Of a stretch of DNA of 64,000 bases, positions 38,476 through 48,823 are shown in pieces. A program made the position numbers and the translations under genes. Each line of letters starts with the position of its first letter. Position 1 is the first letter of the stretch. The stretch spans positions 6,460,001-6,524,000 of the forward strand of contig NZ_CP033365.1 of the NCBI RefSeq assembly GCF_013170825.1, written 5' to 3'. Under the pieces are notes generated by a model. That model did not search any database, had not been told where the DNA came from, and saw only the letters and a list, made by a program, of their open reading frames with translations. The DNA comes from Mesorhizobium sp. NZP2298 (GTDB taxonomy: Bacteria > Pseudomonadota > Alphaproteobacteria > Rhizobiales > Rhizobiaceae).

Positions 38476-39294
38476 TCACCCGCGCTGCGCAGCCTGTTCG
38501 TCGAGCTGACGCTGCACCTCCCGCCGCTTGTTGGCGATCGAGGCGACGATGACACCGACCGCGACGACGGCGATCAGGATGGTGCAGGCGGCATTGATCT
38601 CCGGTGTCACGCCGAGGCGGACCTGGCTGTAGATCTTCATCGGCAGCGTCGTGGCGCCCGGGCCAGAGGTGAAGCTGGCGATCACAAGATCGTCGAGCGA
38701 CAGCGTGAAGGCCAGCATCCAGCCGGACACGATCGCCGGCAGGATGACCGGCAGCGTGATCTGGAAGAAGGTCTTCGCCGGCGTTGCGCCGAGATCCATT
38801 GCCGCCTCCTCCAGCGAACGATCGAAGGAGACCAGGCGCGATTGCACCACGACGGCCACGAAGCACATTGTGAGCGTGATGTGGGCGAGCGTTACCGTGA
38901 AGAAGCCGCGGTCGAGGCCGACTGCAACGAAGAGCAGCAGCAGTGACAGGCCGGTGATGACCTCCGGCATGACCAGCGGCGCGAAGACCATGCCGGAAAA
39001 CAGCACCCTGCCCCGGAAGCGGGTGTAGCGCGTCAGGGTGAGCGCCGCCAGCGTGCCGAGCACGGTCGCCACCGTCGCCGAAATGACGCCGACACGCGCC
39101 GTGACCCAGGTGGCGTCCATCAGGCCCTGATTGTGGAACAGCGACACGTACCATTTGGTCGAGAAGCCGCCCCAGACTGTGACGAGCTTGGATTCGTTGA
39201 AGGAGAAGACGATGAGCAGCACGATCGGCAGGTACAGGAAGGCGAAGCCAAGCACGATCGAGGTAACGTTGAAGCGGCTCCAGGTGGCGTTCAT
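38476..39294 (-). CDS. potI: Putrescine/spermidine ABC transporter permease
   Basis: A 272-residue permease with six hydrophobic helices and the EAA loop EEAAMDLGATPAKTFFQITLPVILP. It is the fourth gene of the minus-strand pot operon, overlapping the end of potH by four bases (ATGA-type). Together they import putrescine or a related polyamine. The N-terminal FAFLYLPIVLLIVFSFNES is typical of PotI/PotC permeases. Confidence 0.9.
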   Translation of the reverse strand: MNATWSRFNVTSIVLGFAFLYLPIVLLIVFSFNESKLVTVWGGFSTKWYVSLFHNQGLMDATWVTARVGVISATVATVLGTLAALTLTRYTRFRGRVLFSGMVFAPLVMPEVITGLSLLLLFVAVGLDRGFFTVTLAHITLTMCFVAVVVQSRLVSFDRSLEEAAMDLGATPAKTFFQITLPVILPAIVSGWMLAFTLSLDDLVIASFTSGPGATTLPMKIYSQVRLGVTPEINAACTILIAVVAVGVIVASIANKRREVQRQLDEQAAQRG

Positions 39295-40259
39295 TTGCCC
39301 TGCTCCTGGGCACGTGCCTGTGCCTGCTGGAAAAGCATGATCGGCACGGTCAGCAACAACAGCAGGATGACGGCCACGGCAGACGACACCGGCCAGTCAC
39401 GATTGGCGAAAAACTCATTCCAGAGCGTCTTGCCGATCATCAGCGTCTGTGATCCGCCGAGCAGATCGGGGATGACGAACTCGCCGACAGCCGGGATGAA
39501 CACCAGCAGGCAGCCGGCAATGACGCCGGGCAGCGACAGCGGGAAGGTGATCTTCCAGAAAGCTGATGTCGGCGGGCAGCCGAGATCCTTGGCGGCCTCG
39601 ATCAGCGAATAGTCCATCTTCTCCAGCGACGAATAGAGCGGCAGCACCATGAACGGCAGATAGGAATAGACGATGCCGATGAAGATCGCCGTGTAGGTGT
39701 TGAGGATGATCAGCGGCTGACTGATGATGCCGGTGGCAAGCAACAGCTGGTTGAGCAGGCCCTCGGGCTTGAGGATGCCGATCCAGGCATAGACGCGGAT
39801 CAGGAACGAGGTCCAGAACGGCAGGATGACCAGCATCAGCAAGGTCGGGCGGATGGTGGCCGGCGCACGTGACATGCCATAGGCGATCGGATAGCCCACG
39901 ATCAGTGTCAGCGCGGTCGAGATCGCGGCAATGATGACGCTCGTCACATAGGCCTTGAAATAGAGCGCGTCCTGCGTCAGCCAGACATAGTTGTCGAAAT
40001 TGAGGTCGCGGAACCCGGCGAAGAAGCCGGAGACGCCATCGCTGAAATCGAGCACCGGCGTGTAGGGCGGCATGGCGATTGCCGTCTGCGACAGGGAGAT
40101 CTTGAAGACGATGATGAACGGGATGAGGAAGAAGAACAGCAGCCAGAGGTAAGGGACGATGATGACGAGCCGGTTGACAAAGCCGGCACCCAGCCGCGTC
40201 AGGAACGGCTTGGCGACAGTCGATGGCCCGGCGGCATCGGTGACAGCGATGTTGGACAT
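39291..40259 (-). CDS. potH: Putrescine/spermidine ABC transporter permease
   Basis: A 322-residue permease: a cytoplasmic N-terminus, then YLWLLFFFLIPFIIVFKISLS, several further helices and the coupling EAA loop EAAKDLGCPPTSAFWKITFPLSLPG. It matches PotH/PotB in length and layout. It follows potG by nine bases and overlaps potI. Confidence 0.9.
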   Translation of the reverse strand: MSNIAVTDAAGPSTVAKPFLTRLGAGFVNRLVIIVPYLWLLFFFLIPFIIVFKISLSQTAIAMPPYTPVLDFSDGVSGFFAGFRDLNFDNYVWLTQDALYFKAYVTSVIIAAISTALTLIVGYPIAYGMSRAPATIRPTLLMLVILPFWTSFLIRVYAWIGILKPEGLLNQLLLATGIISQPLIILNTYTAIFIGIVYSYLPFMVLPLYSSLEKMDYSLIEAAKDLGCPPTSAFWKITFPLSLPGVIAGCLLVFIPAVGEFVIPDLLGGSQTLMIGKTLWNEFFANRDWPVSSAVAVILLLLLTVPIMLFQQAQARAQEQGK

Positions 40260-40268
40260 ATCAGCCCC

Positions 40269-41408
40269 CTACCGCGCCAGCACGACGCCGGCGTCGGGCC
40301 GGAAGGACACCCAGGCGCGGTCGTTCCAGGTCAGCGGATCGTCGGTCACCCGCGCCGCATTGAGCGCGCTTGCTCTGATGATCTGCCCGTCATCCAGCCT
40401 GATGTGGTAGACGGTCATGTCGCCGAGATAGGCGACGTCGTAGACCTCGCCTTCCAGCGCATTGACAGCGTCCGCGGGCTTCTTCGACGACACCTTGATC
40501 TTCTCCGGCCTGATGGCGAAAACGATGTCGGAACCGGCTGCGGTATCGGCGCTGTTTTCAACGACGATCTGGGCACCTGTCGCGCCAGTGATGCGGGTGG
40601 TGTTGGCCGACCGCTCGGCGACCTTGCCCTCGAACATGTTCACGTTGCCGACGAAATGCGCGACGAAGCGCGAGGCCGGGGCTTCATAGACTTCCGCCGG
40701 CGTCGCCACCTGCATGACCTCGCCCTTGTCCATGATGGCGATGCGATCGGCCATGGTCATCGCTTCTTCCTGGTCGTGGGTGACGACGACGAAGGTCAGC
40801 CCAAGTTCCTGCTGCAAATCCATCAGTTCGAACTGGGTTTCCTCGCGCAGCTTCTTGTCGAGCGCCCCCAGCGGCTCGTCGAGCAGCAGCACCTTCGGCC
40901 GCTTGGCGACCGAGCGGGCGAGCGCGACGCGCTGGCGCTGGCCACCGGAAAGCTGGTGCGGCTTACGCTTGGCGAACTGCTCGAGCTTGACCAGCTTCAG
41001 CATCTCGGCGACGCGCTTTTCGATGTCGGGCTTGGGCATGCCTTCCTGCTTGAGGCCGAAGGCGATGTTGTTCTCCACCGTCATATGCGGGAAAAGGGCA
41101 TAGGACTGGAACATCATGTTGACCGGCCGGCGATAGGGCGGAATGCCGCGCAGGTCCTGGCCGTCGAGCAGGATGCGGCCGGCCGTCGGTTCCTCGAAGC
41201 CGGCAAGCATCCTGAGCAGCGTCGACTTTCCGCAACCGGAGGCGCCGAGCAGGGCGAAGAATTCGCGCTCGAAGATCGTCAGCGACAGATTGTTGACGGC
41301 GATGAAGTCACCGAACTTCTTGGTGACGTTGTCGAACTGGATGTATGGCTTGGCGTTCGGGTCGTTCCATGGCGCGAAATCCCTACGGATGCTGCCAAGC
41401 GATTTCAT
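40269..41408 (-). CDS. potG: Putrescine/spermidine ABC transporter ATP-binding protein
   Basis: A 379-residue ATPase with Walker A GASGCGKST, signature LSGGQRQRVALARS, Walker B LLLDEPLGALDKKLR and the H-loop VTHDQEEAM, followed by a C-terminal TOBE regulatory domain (FAIRPEKIKVSS). This is the usual PotA/PotG layout. It sits between the binding protein gene and the permease genes and powers polyamine import. Confidence 0.93.
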   Translation of the reverse strand: MKSLGSIRRDFAPWNDPNAKPYIQFDNVTKKFGDFIAVNNLSLTIFEREFFALLGASGCGKSTLLRMLAGFEEPTAGRILLDGQDLRGIPPYRRPVNMMFQSYALFPHMTVENNIAFGLKQEGMPKPDIEKRVAEMLKLVKLEQFAKRKPHQLSGGQRQRVALARSVAKRPKVLLLDEPLGALDKKLREETQFELMDLQQELGLTFVVVTHDQEEAMTMADRIAIMDKGEVMQVATPAEVYEAPASRFVAHFVGNVNMFEGKVAERSANTTRITGATGAQIVVENSADTAAGSDIVFAIRPEKIKVSSKKPADAVNALEGEVYDVAYLGDMTVYHIRLDDGQIIRASALNAARVTDDPLTWNDRAWVSFRPDAGVVLAR

Positions 41409-41489
41409 ATCCCCACTCCGTGCTGTTTCTTGCTTCGTGCCCCAAAATACGCGACCCCGGCAGTTGTCTGCCGGGGGTCGCTTCAGATG

Positions 41490-42587
41490 CTATTGGCCGG
41501 TGACGATCTTGGTCCAGCTGCGCGTGATGATACGCTGGGTCTTGGGATCGTAAGGGGAGACCGTGTAGAGCTTCTGCAAGGTCGCGTCGTCCGGATAGAC
41601 AGCCGGATCCTCCAGCAGCGCCTTGTCGACAAATTGCTGCGATGCCTTGTTGCCGTTGGCGTAGAGCACGTAGTTCGACGATTTGGCGATCACTTCGGGC
41701 GTCATCATGTAGTTGATGAATTCAAGTGCCTCGGCGACATGCGGCGCATCGGCGGGGATCGCCATCTGGTCGAACCACATCTGTGCGCCTTCCTTCGGCA
41801 CCGAATAGCCGATTTCAACGCCTTGCTTGGCCTCGACCGCGCGGTTGCGGGCCTGGAACACGTCACCCGACCAGCCGACCGCGAGGCAGATGTCGCCGTT
41901 GGCGAGCGCGTTAATGTACTCGGACGAATGGAACTTCCTGATGTAGGGACGAACCTTGAGCAAAGCTTCCTCGGCCTTGGCGATATCGTCGGGCGAAGTG
42001 CTGTTCGGGTCGAGGCCGAGATATTTCAACGCCGCCGGTATGATGTCGGCCGGCGAGTCCAGCACGTAGACGCCGCAGTCCTTCAACTTGGCAAGACTAT
42101 CCGGATTGAAGAACACGTCCCAGCTGTCGATCTTGTCGGTGCCCAGTGCCGCCTGCACTTTCTTCGTGTTATAACCGATGCCGACCGTGCCCCACATGTA
42201 GTTGACCGAGTATTCGTTGCCGGGATCATATTTGGCGGTCCGCTCGGAAACCGTGTCCCACATGTTGGAGAGGTTCGGCAGTTTCGACTTGTCGAGCTTC
42301 TGGAACACACCGGCCTGAATCTGGCGGGCGAGGAAGTTGCCGCTCGGCACGACGACGTCATAGCCGCTGCCGCCAGCGAGCAGTTTGGTTTCCAGGATCT
42401 CGTTGGAATCGAACGTGTCGTAGACGACCTTGATGCCGGTCTTCTTGGTGAAATCGTCGATGATCGAACTGTCGATATAATCCGACCAGTTGAAGACATT
42501 GACGACGCGATCCTCGGCATGCCCGGCGGGCGTGAACAATGTCAGAAATACCGAGGTCGCCGAAAGCCAGAGCGCTTTGCGGATCAT
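41490..42587 (-). CDS. potF: Putrescine-binding periplasmic protein
   Basis: A 365-residue solute-binding protein from ATG 42587 with AAGGAG upstream. The Sec signal ALWLSATSVFLTLFTPAGHA ends at an AxA-type site. VNVFNWSDYIDSSIIDDFTK, YDVVVPSGNFLARQIQAG and NYMWGTVGIGYN are diagnostic of PotF/PotD. It is the first gene of potFGHI. A putrescine breakdown pair lies at 48824-51640, supporting putrescine as the substrate. Confidence 0.92.
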   Translation of the reverse strand: MIRKALWLSATSVFLTLFTPAGHAEDRVVNVFNWSDYIDSSIIDDFTKKTGIKVVYDTFDSNEILETKLLAGGSGYDVVVPSGNFLARQIQAGVFQKLDKSKLPNLSNMWDTVSERTAKYDPGNEYSVNYMWGTVGIGYNTKKVQAALGTDKIDSWDVFFNPDSLAKLKDCGVYVLDSPADIIPAALKYLGLDPNSTSPDDIAKAEEALLKVRPYIRKFHSSEYINALANGDICLAVGWSGDVFQARNRAVEAKQGVEIGYSVPKEGAQMWFDQMAIPADAPHVAEALEFINYMMTPEVIAKSSNYVLYANGNKASQQFVDKALLEDPAVYPDDATLQKLYTVSPYDPKTQRIITRSWTKIVTGQ

Positions 42588-42908
42588 GCTATTCTCCTTT
42601 GGTGAGTGTTCCATCGCCGGCTCGTCGCGACGCGCGTCCGGGCATTTGTTTCAGACTATTGAGCTTTCCAGGGGACAACAAGCGGCGATTGGCGCGCCGG
42701 TCGCGGCCACGCAATTGACCCGGACTGGAAGGAATCGCGGTGCCGTCAGAAGCTTTCGCCGCCGCGCGGACAGAAATACAGAAATATGGTCCGGTCTCGA
42801 TCGGGCCGCCGGGGAGACTTGGCAAGATACGCCTGTCTTGTTGTTGCCGTGCTCCCAGCCTGCCCGGGCGGCGGCGAGGTTGTCAATGGCAAAGCATCGG
42901 CGCCCGCA

Positions 42909-43862
42909 TCAATTCGGCGACGGCACCCCGGTGACACCTGCTCGCTGTGGCCGTGCCTGGCGTTTGAACTCGAGACCGATATGGACAAGCAGCGCCGTGA
43001 CCACCACCGTGCCGCCGATGATGGTGCGTCCGGACGGCACTTCGGAATGGATGAGCCAGACCCATATCGGCCCAAGGATCGGCTCGAAAGTGCCAAGCAA
43101 TGCCGCGATGGCAGCCGGGATCAGCCTCGCGCCGGTGGCGAAGAAGGCAAGACCAATGCCGAGATTGACCACGCCGAACGCGAAGAGAAAGCCCATGTCG
43201 CCGGCCGAGACCGTGAAGGTCGACGCCTGCGAGACGGCAAGGCCCGCGGCCAGGATCGTGCCGAGACAAGTCGCCGGGGTCATCCTGACGCTGGCGAACC
43301 GCCTTGTGATGACGGTGGCGATCGAGAACATCAACGCGATCAGCAGCGCCAGCCCGTCGCCTATGGGCGAGACGGCGCCATTGATCGATTCCGACACCAT
43401 GATGGCGACGCCGGCGATGACGGCGGCAATCGCCACCCAGGTCACGACACCAACCCGTTCGCGAAACAGCGCCCAGGCAAACAGCGCCGCCAGAAGCGGC
43501 ACGCCGGCCTGCATCAAAAGGATGTTGGCGACAGTGGTGTAGGCTAGCGCCACGACGAAGGAGGTCGATGCGATGGCGAAGCAGAAGCCGACGGCAAGGC
43601 CAGGCAGGCCCATGTCGCGAAACGATCTCAGCATGCCGCGCCAGCCGTCACGCCAGGCCATGAAGGAGAGCAGGAAGGCGGCGGCCCAAACCGAGCGCCA
43701 GAAGATAACCGTCCAGCTGTCACCGACGGTGATGAAGCGGGCGATGGTGCCGCCGAAACTCCACATCAGCGCCGAGAGGAAAACCAGAAGCATGCCGACG
43801 CGTTCCTCGCGCGGCGAGGAGGCCGAAGCGACAGGGGCCGGTGATGATGCTGCGTCTGTCAT
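42909..43862 (-). CDS. EamA-type DMT superfamily transporter
   Basis: A 317-residue protein with ten predicted hydrophobic helices arranged as two EamA repeats (FLSALMWSFGGTIARF and GLALLIALMFSIATVITRRF). ATG 43862 is chosen because the frame upstream translates as shadow of the neighbouring gene. Such proteins export amino acids, nucleosides or other small metabolites; the substrate is unknown. It is 134 bases from the end of the XRE-type regulator gene and co-oriented. Confidence 0.82.
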   Translation of the reverse strand: MTDAASSPAPVASASSPREERVGMLLVFLSALMWSFGGTIARFITVGDSWTVIFWRSVWAAAFLLSFMAWRDGWRGMLRSFRDMGLPGLAVGFCFAIASTSFVVALAYTTVANILLMQAGVPLLAALFAWALFRERVGVVTWVAIAAVIAGVAIMVSESINGAVSPIGDGLALLIALMFSIATVITRRFASVRMTPATCLGTILAAGLAVSQASTFTVSAGDMGFLFAFGVVNLGIGLAFFATGARLIPAAIAALLGTFEPILGPIWVWLIHSEVPSGRTIIGGTVVVTALLVHIGLEFKRQARPQRAGVTGVPSPN

Positions 43863-43996
43863 GGGCGCGACTGTCGAGCTTTGTGGACGGGACGATGCGC
43901 AAGGGACGACAAAGAACTGCCCTGTTCGCGTAACGCAAAGACTTGAGCCGCGGGTGATCCAGACACAGGCGACGATTGTGGCACCTTGCTGCCGCG

Positions 43997-45445
43997 TTAC
44001 TGGAAGTCGAAGGCGCTCAGGCCCGTCACCATCTCGTCGAGGCCGAGCGGGCGTGTCACCGGCGGTTCGGCACGCGCCAGGCAGCCGACGCGCTCGCAAA
44101 GCCGGCAGGCGGGTCCGACCGGCGTCGCCACGACGGCGCCTGTTCCCGACTTTCCGGCGGCGGCCGCGCCGGGCAGCGCCGCGCCATAGACGATGTCGTC
44201 GCGAAAGCCGATGTCGCAACCGAGCAGCAGCGCGGTGCGGCGCGGACGCTCCGAGAATGCGCCCTGCGGCCCCTCCAGCGTGCGGGCGAGGCACAGGAAC
44301 TCGGCGCCATCGGGCATTTCCACAGCTTCGACGAAAACCTGGCCGGGCTGGGTGAAGGCGACGTGCACGGGCAGCTTCGGACAGCCGCCGCCGAAGCGGC
44401 TGTGCGGAAAGCCCTGGCTGCCGGCCCTGCGGAAGCGGTTGCCCGCATTGTCGACCTCCAGCATGAAGAACGGCACGCCGAGTGCGCCCTGCCGCTGCAG
44501 CATCGTCAGCCGGTTCGCCGCCTGCTCGAAGGAGACGCCGAAGCGCGAGCGAAGGACGTCGATGTCGTAGCGCGCGCGGACGGCGGCCGCATGAAAGGCC
44601 TGATAGGGCATCATCAGCGCATGCGCGGCATAGCGGCCGAGTTCGAAGCGGGCAAGGCGACGGGCTTCGTCGGTGCTCAGCTTGAGCGCCTGGATTTGAC
44701 CGGCGACCGCGACCGTCATGCGGATCAGGCAAGCTTCCATCGCCACTTCGCGCAACTGGTCGAACGGCGACAGCCGCTCCGACAGGAACAGGCGCTGCGA
44801 ATGGCGATCGTAGCGGCGGCGCCAGTTCGGCATGGTGGCGACCGGCAACACCTTGACGACGATGCCGTATTCTCGCTTCAGCCAGGCCTTCAGGGCACCG
44901 AACAGGTCATCACCGGGATCGAGCACCGCGGTGAACGCCTCCGCCTCCTCCTCGAGTGCAGTAAAATGGTTCGGCCGCCGCTCGAAGGTCTCGTGCACCT
45001 CGTCGATCGGCAGGCGGGCGCCCGAAAGCGCCGTCGCCCGTCCCTCGCGCGCCAGAAGCTCGTTGAGGTCGGACAGCCGCTCGGCCTGCTCGCGATAGGC
45101 GCGGAACAGTTTTATCACCGCGGCCGACGCATTTGGCGCTGCCTCGGCAAGTTCGATCAGCTCTTGATCTCCCGGCAATTCGCCGACTAGCAGCGGATCG
45201 GTGAACACCTCCTTCAAGGCCGCGACCGACCCTCTTGCCTCGCCCTGCAGCTCATGCGGGTCGACCTTGTAGACGGAGGCCAGCTTGAGAATCAACTGCA
45301 CCGTCAGCGGCCGCTGGTTGCGCTCGATAAGGTTGAGATAGGACGGCGAGATGCCGAGCCCCTCGGCCATAGCCGTCTGGGTGAGGCCCTTGGCGTTGCG
45401 GATGCGGCGAATGCGCGGCCCCGCGAAAATCTTCTGGTCAGCCAT
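43997..45445 (-). CDS. XRE-family regulator with ImmA/IrrE-like and DUF2083 domains (ScfR/RamB type)
   Basis: A 482-residue regulator from ATG 45445. Residues 8-62 are an HTH_3 domain (RIRRIRNAKGLTQTAMAEGLGISPSYLNLIERNQRPLT, split over helices). The central part is IrrE-like (LREVAMEACLIRMTVA, RRLARFELGRYAAHALMMPY) without an obvious HExxH. The C-terminal DUF2083 part ends with Cys-rich CRLCERVGC. Proteins of this layout (RamB, ScfR, PrpC-type regulators) sense short-chain acyl-CoA and control acetate or propionate use. It is divergent from isocitrate lyase, and shared TTTACA motifs in between suggest it controls aceA. Confidence 0.82.
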   Translation of the reverse strand: MADQKIFAGPRIRRIRNAKGLTQTAMAEGLGISPSYLNLIERNQRPLTVQLILKLASVYKVDPHELQGEARGSVAALKEVFTDPLLVGELPGDQELIELAEAAPNASAAVIKLFRAYREQAERLSDLNELLAREGRATALSGARLPIDEVHETFERRPNHFTALEEEAEAFTAVLDPGDDLFGALKAWLKREYGIVVKVLPVATMPNWRRRYDRHSQRLFLSERLSPFDQLREVAMEACLIRMTVAVAGQIQALKLSTDEARRLARFELGRYAAHALMMPYQAFHAAAVRARYDIDVLRSRFGVSFEQAANRLTMLQRQGALGVPFFMLEVDNAGNRFRRAGSQGFPHSRFGGGCPKLPVHVAFTQPGQVFVEAVEMPDGAEFLCLARTLEGPQGAFSERPRRTALLLGCDIGFRDDIVYGAALPGAAAAGKSGTGAVVATPVGPACRLCERVGCLARAEPPVTRPLGLDEMVTGLSAFDFQ

Positions 45446-45462
45446 CGACTGTCCTTGACAGG

Positions 45463-45606
45463 AATTTACACCGCATTCCATCGTTCGCCAGTTTTACAAT
45501 CATGACAAATTTACAGCGACTACCTGTCAAACACAACACAGGTTTTCCCTTATCTTCTGCCGTAATTGCTGATTTTTCTAGCTGATTTTGCGCTGCAATG
45601 TAAATT
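45463..45606. promoter_or_regulatory. Candidate operators between the XRE regulator and aceA
   Basis: AATTTACA at 45463-45470, AAATTTACA at 45507-45515 and TGTAAATT (the inverse) at 45599-45606, with another TTTACA at 45493-45498, lie in the 228-base divergent spacer. Repeats in both orientations near both promoters fit a shared operator. Confidence 0.5.
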
Positions 45607-45673
45607 CAGTCACATCGCAGCTCGCCAAAAAAAATGGTGCGCGGACAAGTACAGCAATTCTTCGGAGTGACCC

Positions 45674-46963
<1,290 letters not shown>

Positions 46964-47020
46964 CGGCTCAGAAAACACCGAGGAAACGCCCAGCAGGGCT
47001 TCAGAAACAGGAGAAGACCA

Positions 47021-47263
47021 ATGGCATCGATAAGCCGCGTCAAGGAACGGGCGGAAGAGCAATCGACCACGATGAGCGTCGACCAGCAGGCGACGATCCG
47101 CATGCTCGCCAACGACCTGCACAGACTCAACCAGTCGGTGATGAAGGCGGTCGAGGCGGGCGTCTCTGTGGAGCTGGTGCGCTCGGCCAGGCACCATGGC
47201 GGCGACGGCAATTGGGGCGATCTGCTGATCCCGGTGATCGTCACACAGCAGAGCCATGGCTGA
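47021..47263 (+). CDS. Small conserved-looking protein downstream of aceA
   Basis: An 80-residue protein with AGGAG before ATG 47021. MASISRVKERAEEQSTTMS, then LANDLHRLNQSVMKAVEAGVSVELVRSARHH, is helical and well coding-like. I know no named family. It lies 57 bases after aceA and before a strong terminator, so it is likely co-transcribed with aceA and may act with the glyoxylate shunt. Confidence 0.7.
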   Translation: MASISRVKERAEEQSTTMSVDQQATIRMLANDLHRLNQSVMKAVEAGVSVELVRSARHHGGDGNWGDLLIPVIVTQQSHG

Positions 47264-47288
47264 CCGGCAATCGTTGCAACCGACCTCT

Positions 47289-47325
47289 CACCTGCGCAGC
47301 GTATGCGCAGGTGAATTTTATTTTT
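47289..47325 (+). terminator. Rho-independent terminator of the aceA operon
   Basis: CACCTGCGCA (47289-47298) pairs perfectly with TGCGCAGGTG (47304-47313) around GCGTA, followed by a T-rich tract AATTTTATTTTT. Confidence 0.88.
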
Positions 47326-47504
47326 ATGCAACCAATCCATGGACAGGACAGTACAGTACTATTGCTTGACTCCATTGTTGGAGGAGGCGTCTCCAAGGTC
47401 CTTTATTTCAACTTGACATGGGATGCGATCTCACGCCAATTGTCACCCAGATTTCAACTCTGCATTGAAATAGGGGCGAGCTTTTTGGCCGACTTGGGTG
47501 CCCA

Positions 47505-47948
47505 GTGAGTAGCAAGGGCGAGACCGCGAAACATCCGAATCTGGTGACCCAGGGTTCAAGCGCCGAAACGATCCGCAGTCCCTCGCAAGTGCTTGTTGTC
47601 GGGAAATCGCCGATCAATCGTGTGGTGGTGTCGAAGATCGTCGAGCGATCCGGGCTCCGGCCAATCTCGGAATCGCCTGACATGGCGGTGAAGACATTGC
47701 GAACACTTGTGCCAAGCGTGATTGTCCTGGACGGCGGCGCGGACAACAAGGACTGCGATAATCTGATGTCCGGCATTGAAACGTTGCGTCGGGGCTCGGG
47801 CAAATCGCTTCCTCCCGTCATCCTGCTTTCAACCAAGAACGGCACGCCAGAAAGCTTGGGCCTGCCGAGCGTGATTGACGTCGTGGTCGCGAAGCCGATC
47901 ACGCCCGAGCGGCTGCAACCGGTGATCGAGCGCCTGATCAGCCGCTAG
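47505..47948 (+). CDS. Degenerate response-regulator receiver protein
   Basis: A 147-residue single-domain protein starting at GTG 47505. From residue 28 it follows the receiver fold: VLVVGKSPINRVVVSKIVERSGL, then VIVLDGGAD with the phospho-acceptor Asp, and VVVAKPI with the conserved Lys. The acidic pair normally found after beta-1 is replaced by Gly-Lys (VVGKS), and the Thr/Ser position follows LLSTKNG. Phosphorylation may therefore be impaired. No output domain is present. It lies downstream of the aceA terminator and converges on the HAD gene. Confidence 0.72.
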   Translation: MSSKGETAKHPNLVTQGSSAETIRSPSQVLVVGKSPINRVVVSKIVERSGLRPISESPDMAVKTLRTLVPSVIVLDGGADNKDCDNLMSGIETLRRGSGKSLPPVILLSTKNGTPESLGLPSVIDVVVAKPITPERLQPVIERLISR

Positions 47949-47959
47949 CCAAAGCGCGA

Positions 47960-48676
47960 TCAATCTCGCTTCGTGATGTTCTGTATCAGTTCGGGCAATT
48001 GCCCAAGGTCGGATATCTGGCGGAAACGCGGGGCGGCGACCGGCGCCTCGACATGCTCGAGCACCCAGGTCAGTTCGTGCGGCACATGGACACCCCAGCC
48101 GCCGGCCTCGATGGCCGGCACCACGTCCGACTTCAGCGAATTGCCGACCATCATGCTCTTTGCCGGACCGTCGCCGTGGCGGCTGAAGAGGCGGGCATAG
48201 GTGGCGGCATTCTTGTCGCTGACGATCTCGACCGCATCGAACAGGTCGCCGAGGCCGGAGCCAGCCAGCTTGCGCTCCTGGTCGAAGAGATCGCCCTTGG
48301 TGATCATGACGAGGCGGTATGCGCCGGCGAGCTTCTCCACCGTCTCACGCACATATGGCAAGACTTCGATCGGGTGGCTCAGCATCTCGCGGCCGGCATC
48401 TAGGATCTGCGCTATGACCGAAGCCGGGACCCGTCCGTCGGTTACCTCGATCGCTGTCTCGATCATCGACAGCGTAAATCCCTTGATGCCGAAGCCATAG
48501 ACGGCAAGGTTGCGCCGTTCGGCGTCGAGCAACCGAGCCGAGATCTGTTTCTCCTCGCCATGGTCGGCAAGCATGGCGGCGAAGCGCTTCTCCGTCATGC
48601 GGAAGAACTGTTCGTTCTGCCAAAGCGTGTCGTCGGCGTCGAAGCCTATCGTGGTCACTTCGCTACTGGTTCGCAT
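47960..48676 (-). CDS. HAD-family hydrolase
   Basis: A 238-residue phosphatase-type protein. The nucleophile loop is GFDADDTLW (Asp-x-Asp), motif II is VMITKG and motif III/IV is MMVGNSLKSDVVPA. A helical cap lies between residues 20 and 110. The substrate of this subgroup cannot be told from the sequence. It is transcribed away from the glutamine synthetase-like gene and converges with the receiver gene. Confidence 0.82.
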   Translation of the reverse strand: MRTSSEVTTIGFDADDTLWQNEQFFRMTEKRFAAMLADHGEEKQISARLLDAERRNLAVYGFGIKGFTLSMIETAIEVTDGRVPASVIAQILDAGREMLSHPIEVLPYVRETVEKLAGAYRLVMITKGDLFDQERKLAGSGLGDLFDAVEIVSDKNAATYARLFSRHGDGPAKSMMVGNSLKSDVVPAIEAGGWGVHVPHELTWVLEHVEAPVAAPRFRQISDLGQLPELIQNITKRD

Positions 48677-48823
48677 CGTCGAGCTCTTGAGTTCAGGGAC
48701 AGGCCGAGCCTAAGCCGAGCCGGGCGCGATTTTCAACCGCGGCGGCAAATGCCGGCAGCGGCTCCCCTTCCCTTCCACAGTGGGGCACGGCTATACTCCG
48801 AAATCCGCAACCCAATCTGGTGA

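Noticed and set aside
40404..42605. 733-codon plus-strand frame over the pot operon
   Set aside because: It is antisense to potG and potF, which have intact domain motifs; it shows no domain itself.
42909..44732. 607-codon protein combining EamA transporter with an N-terminal extension
   Set aside because: The first 290 codons are the shadow of the XRE regulator gene; the transporter starts at ATG 43862.
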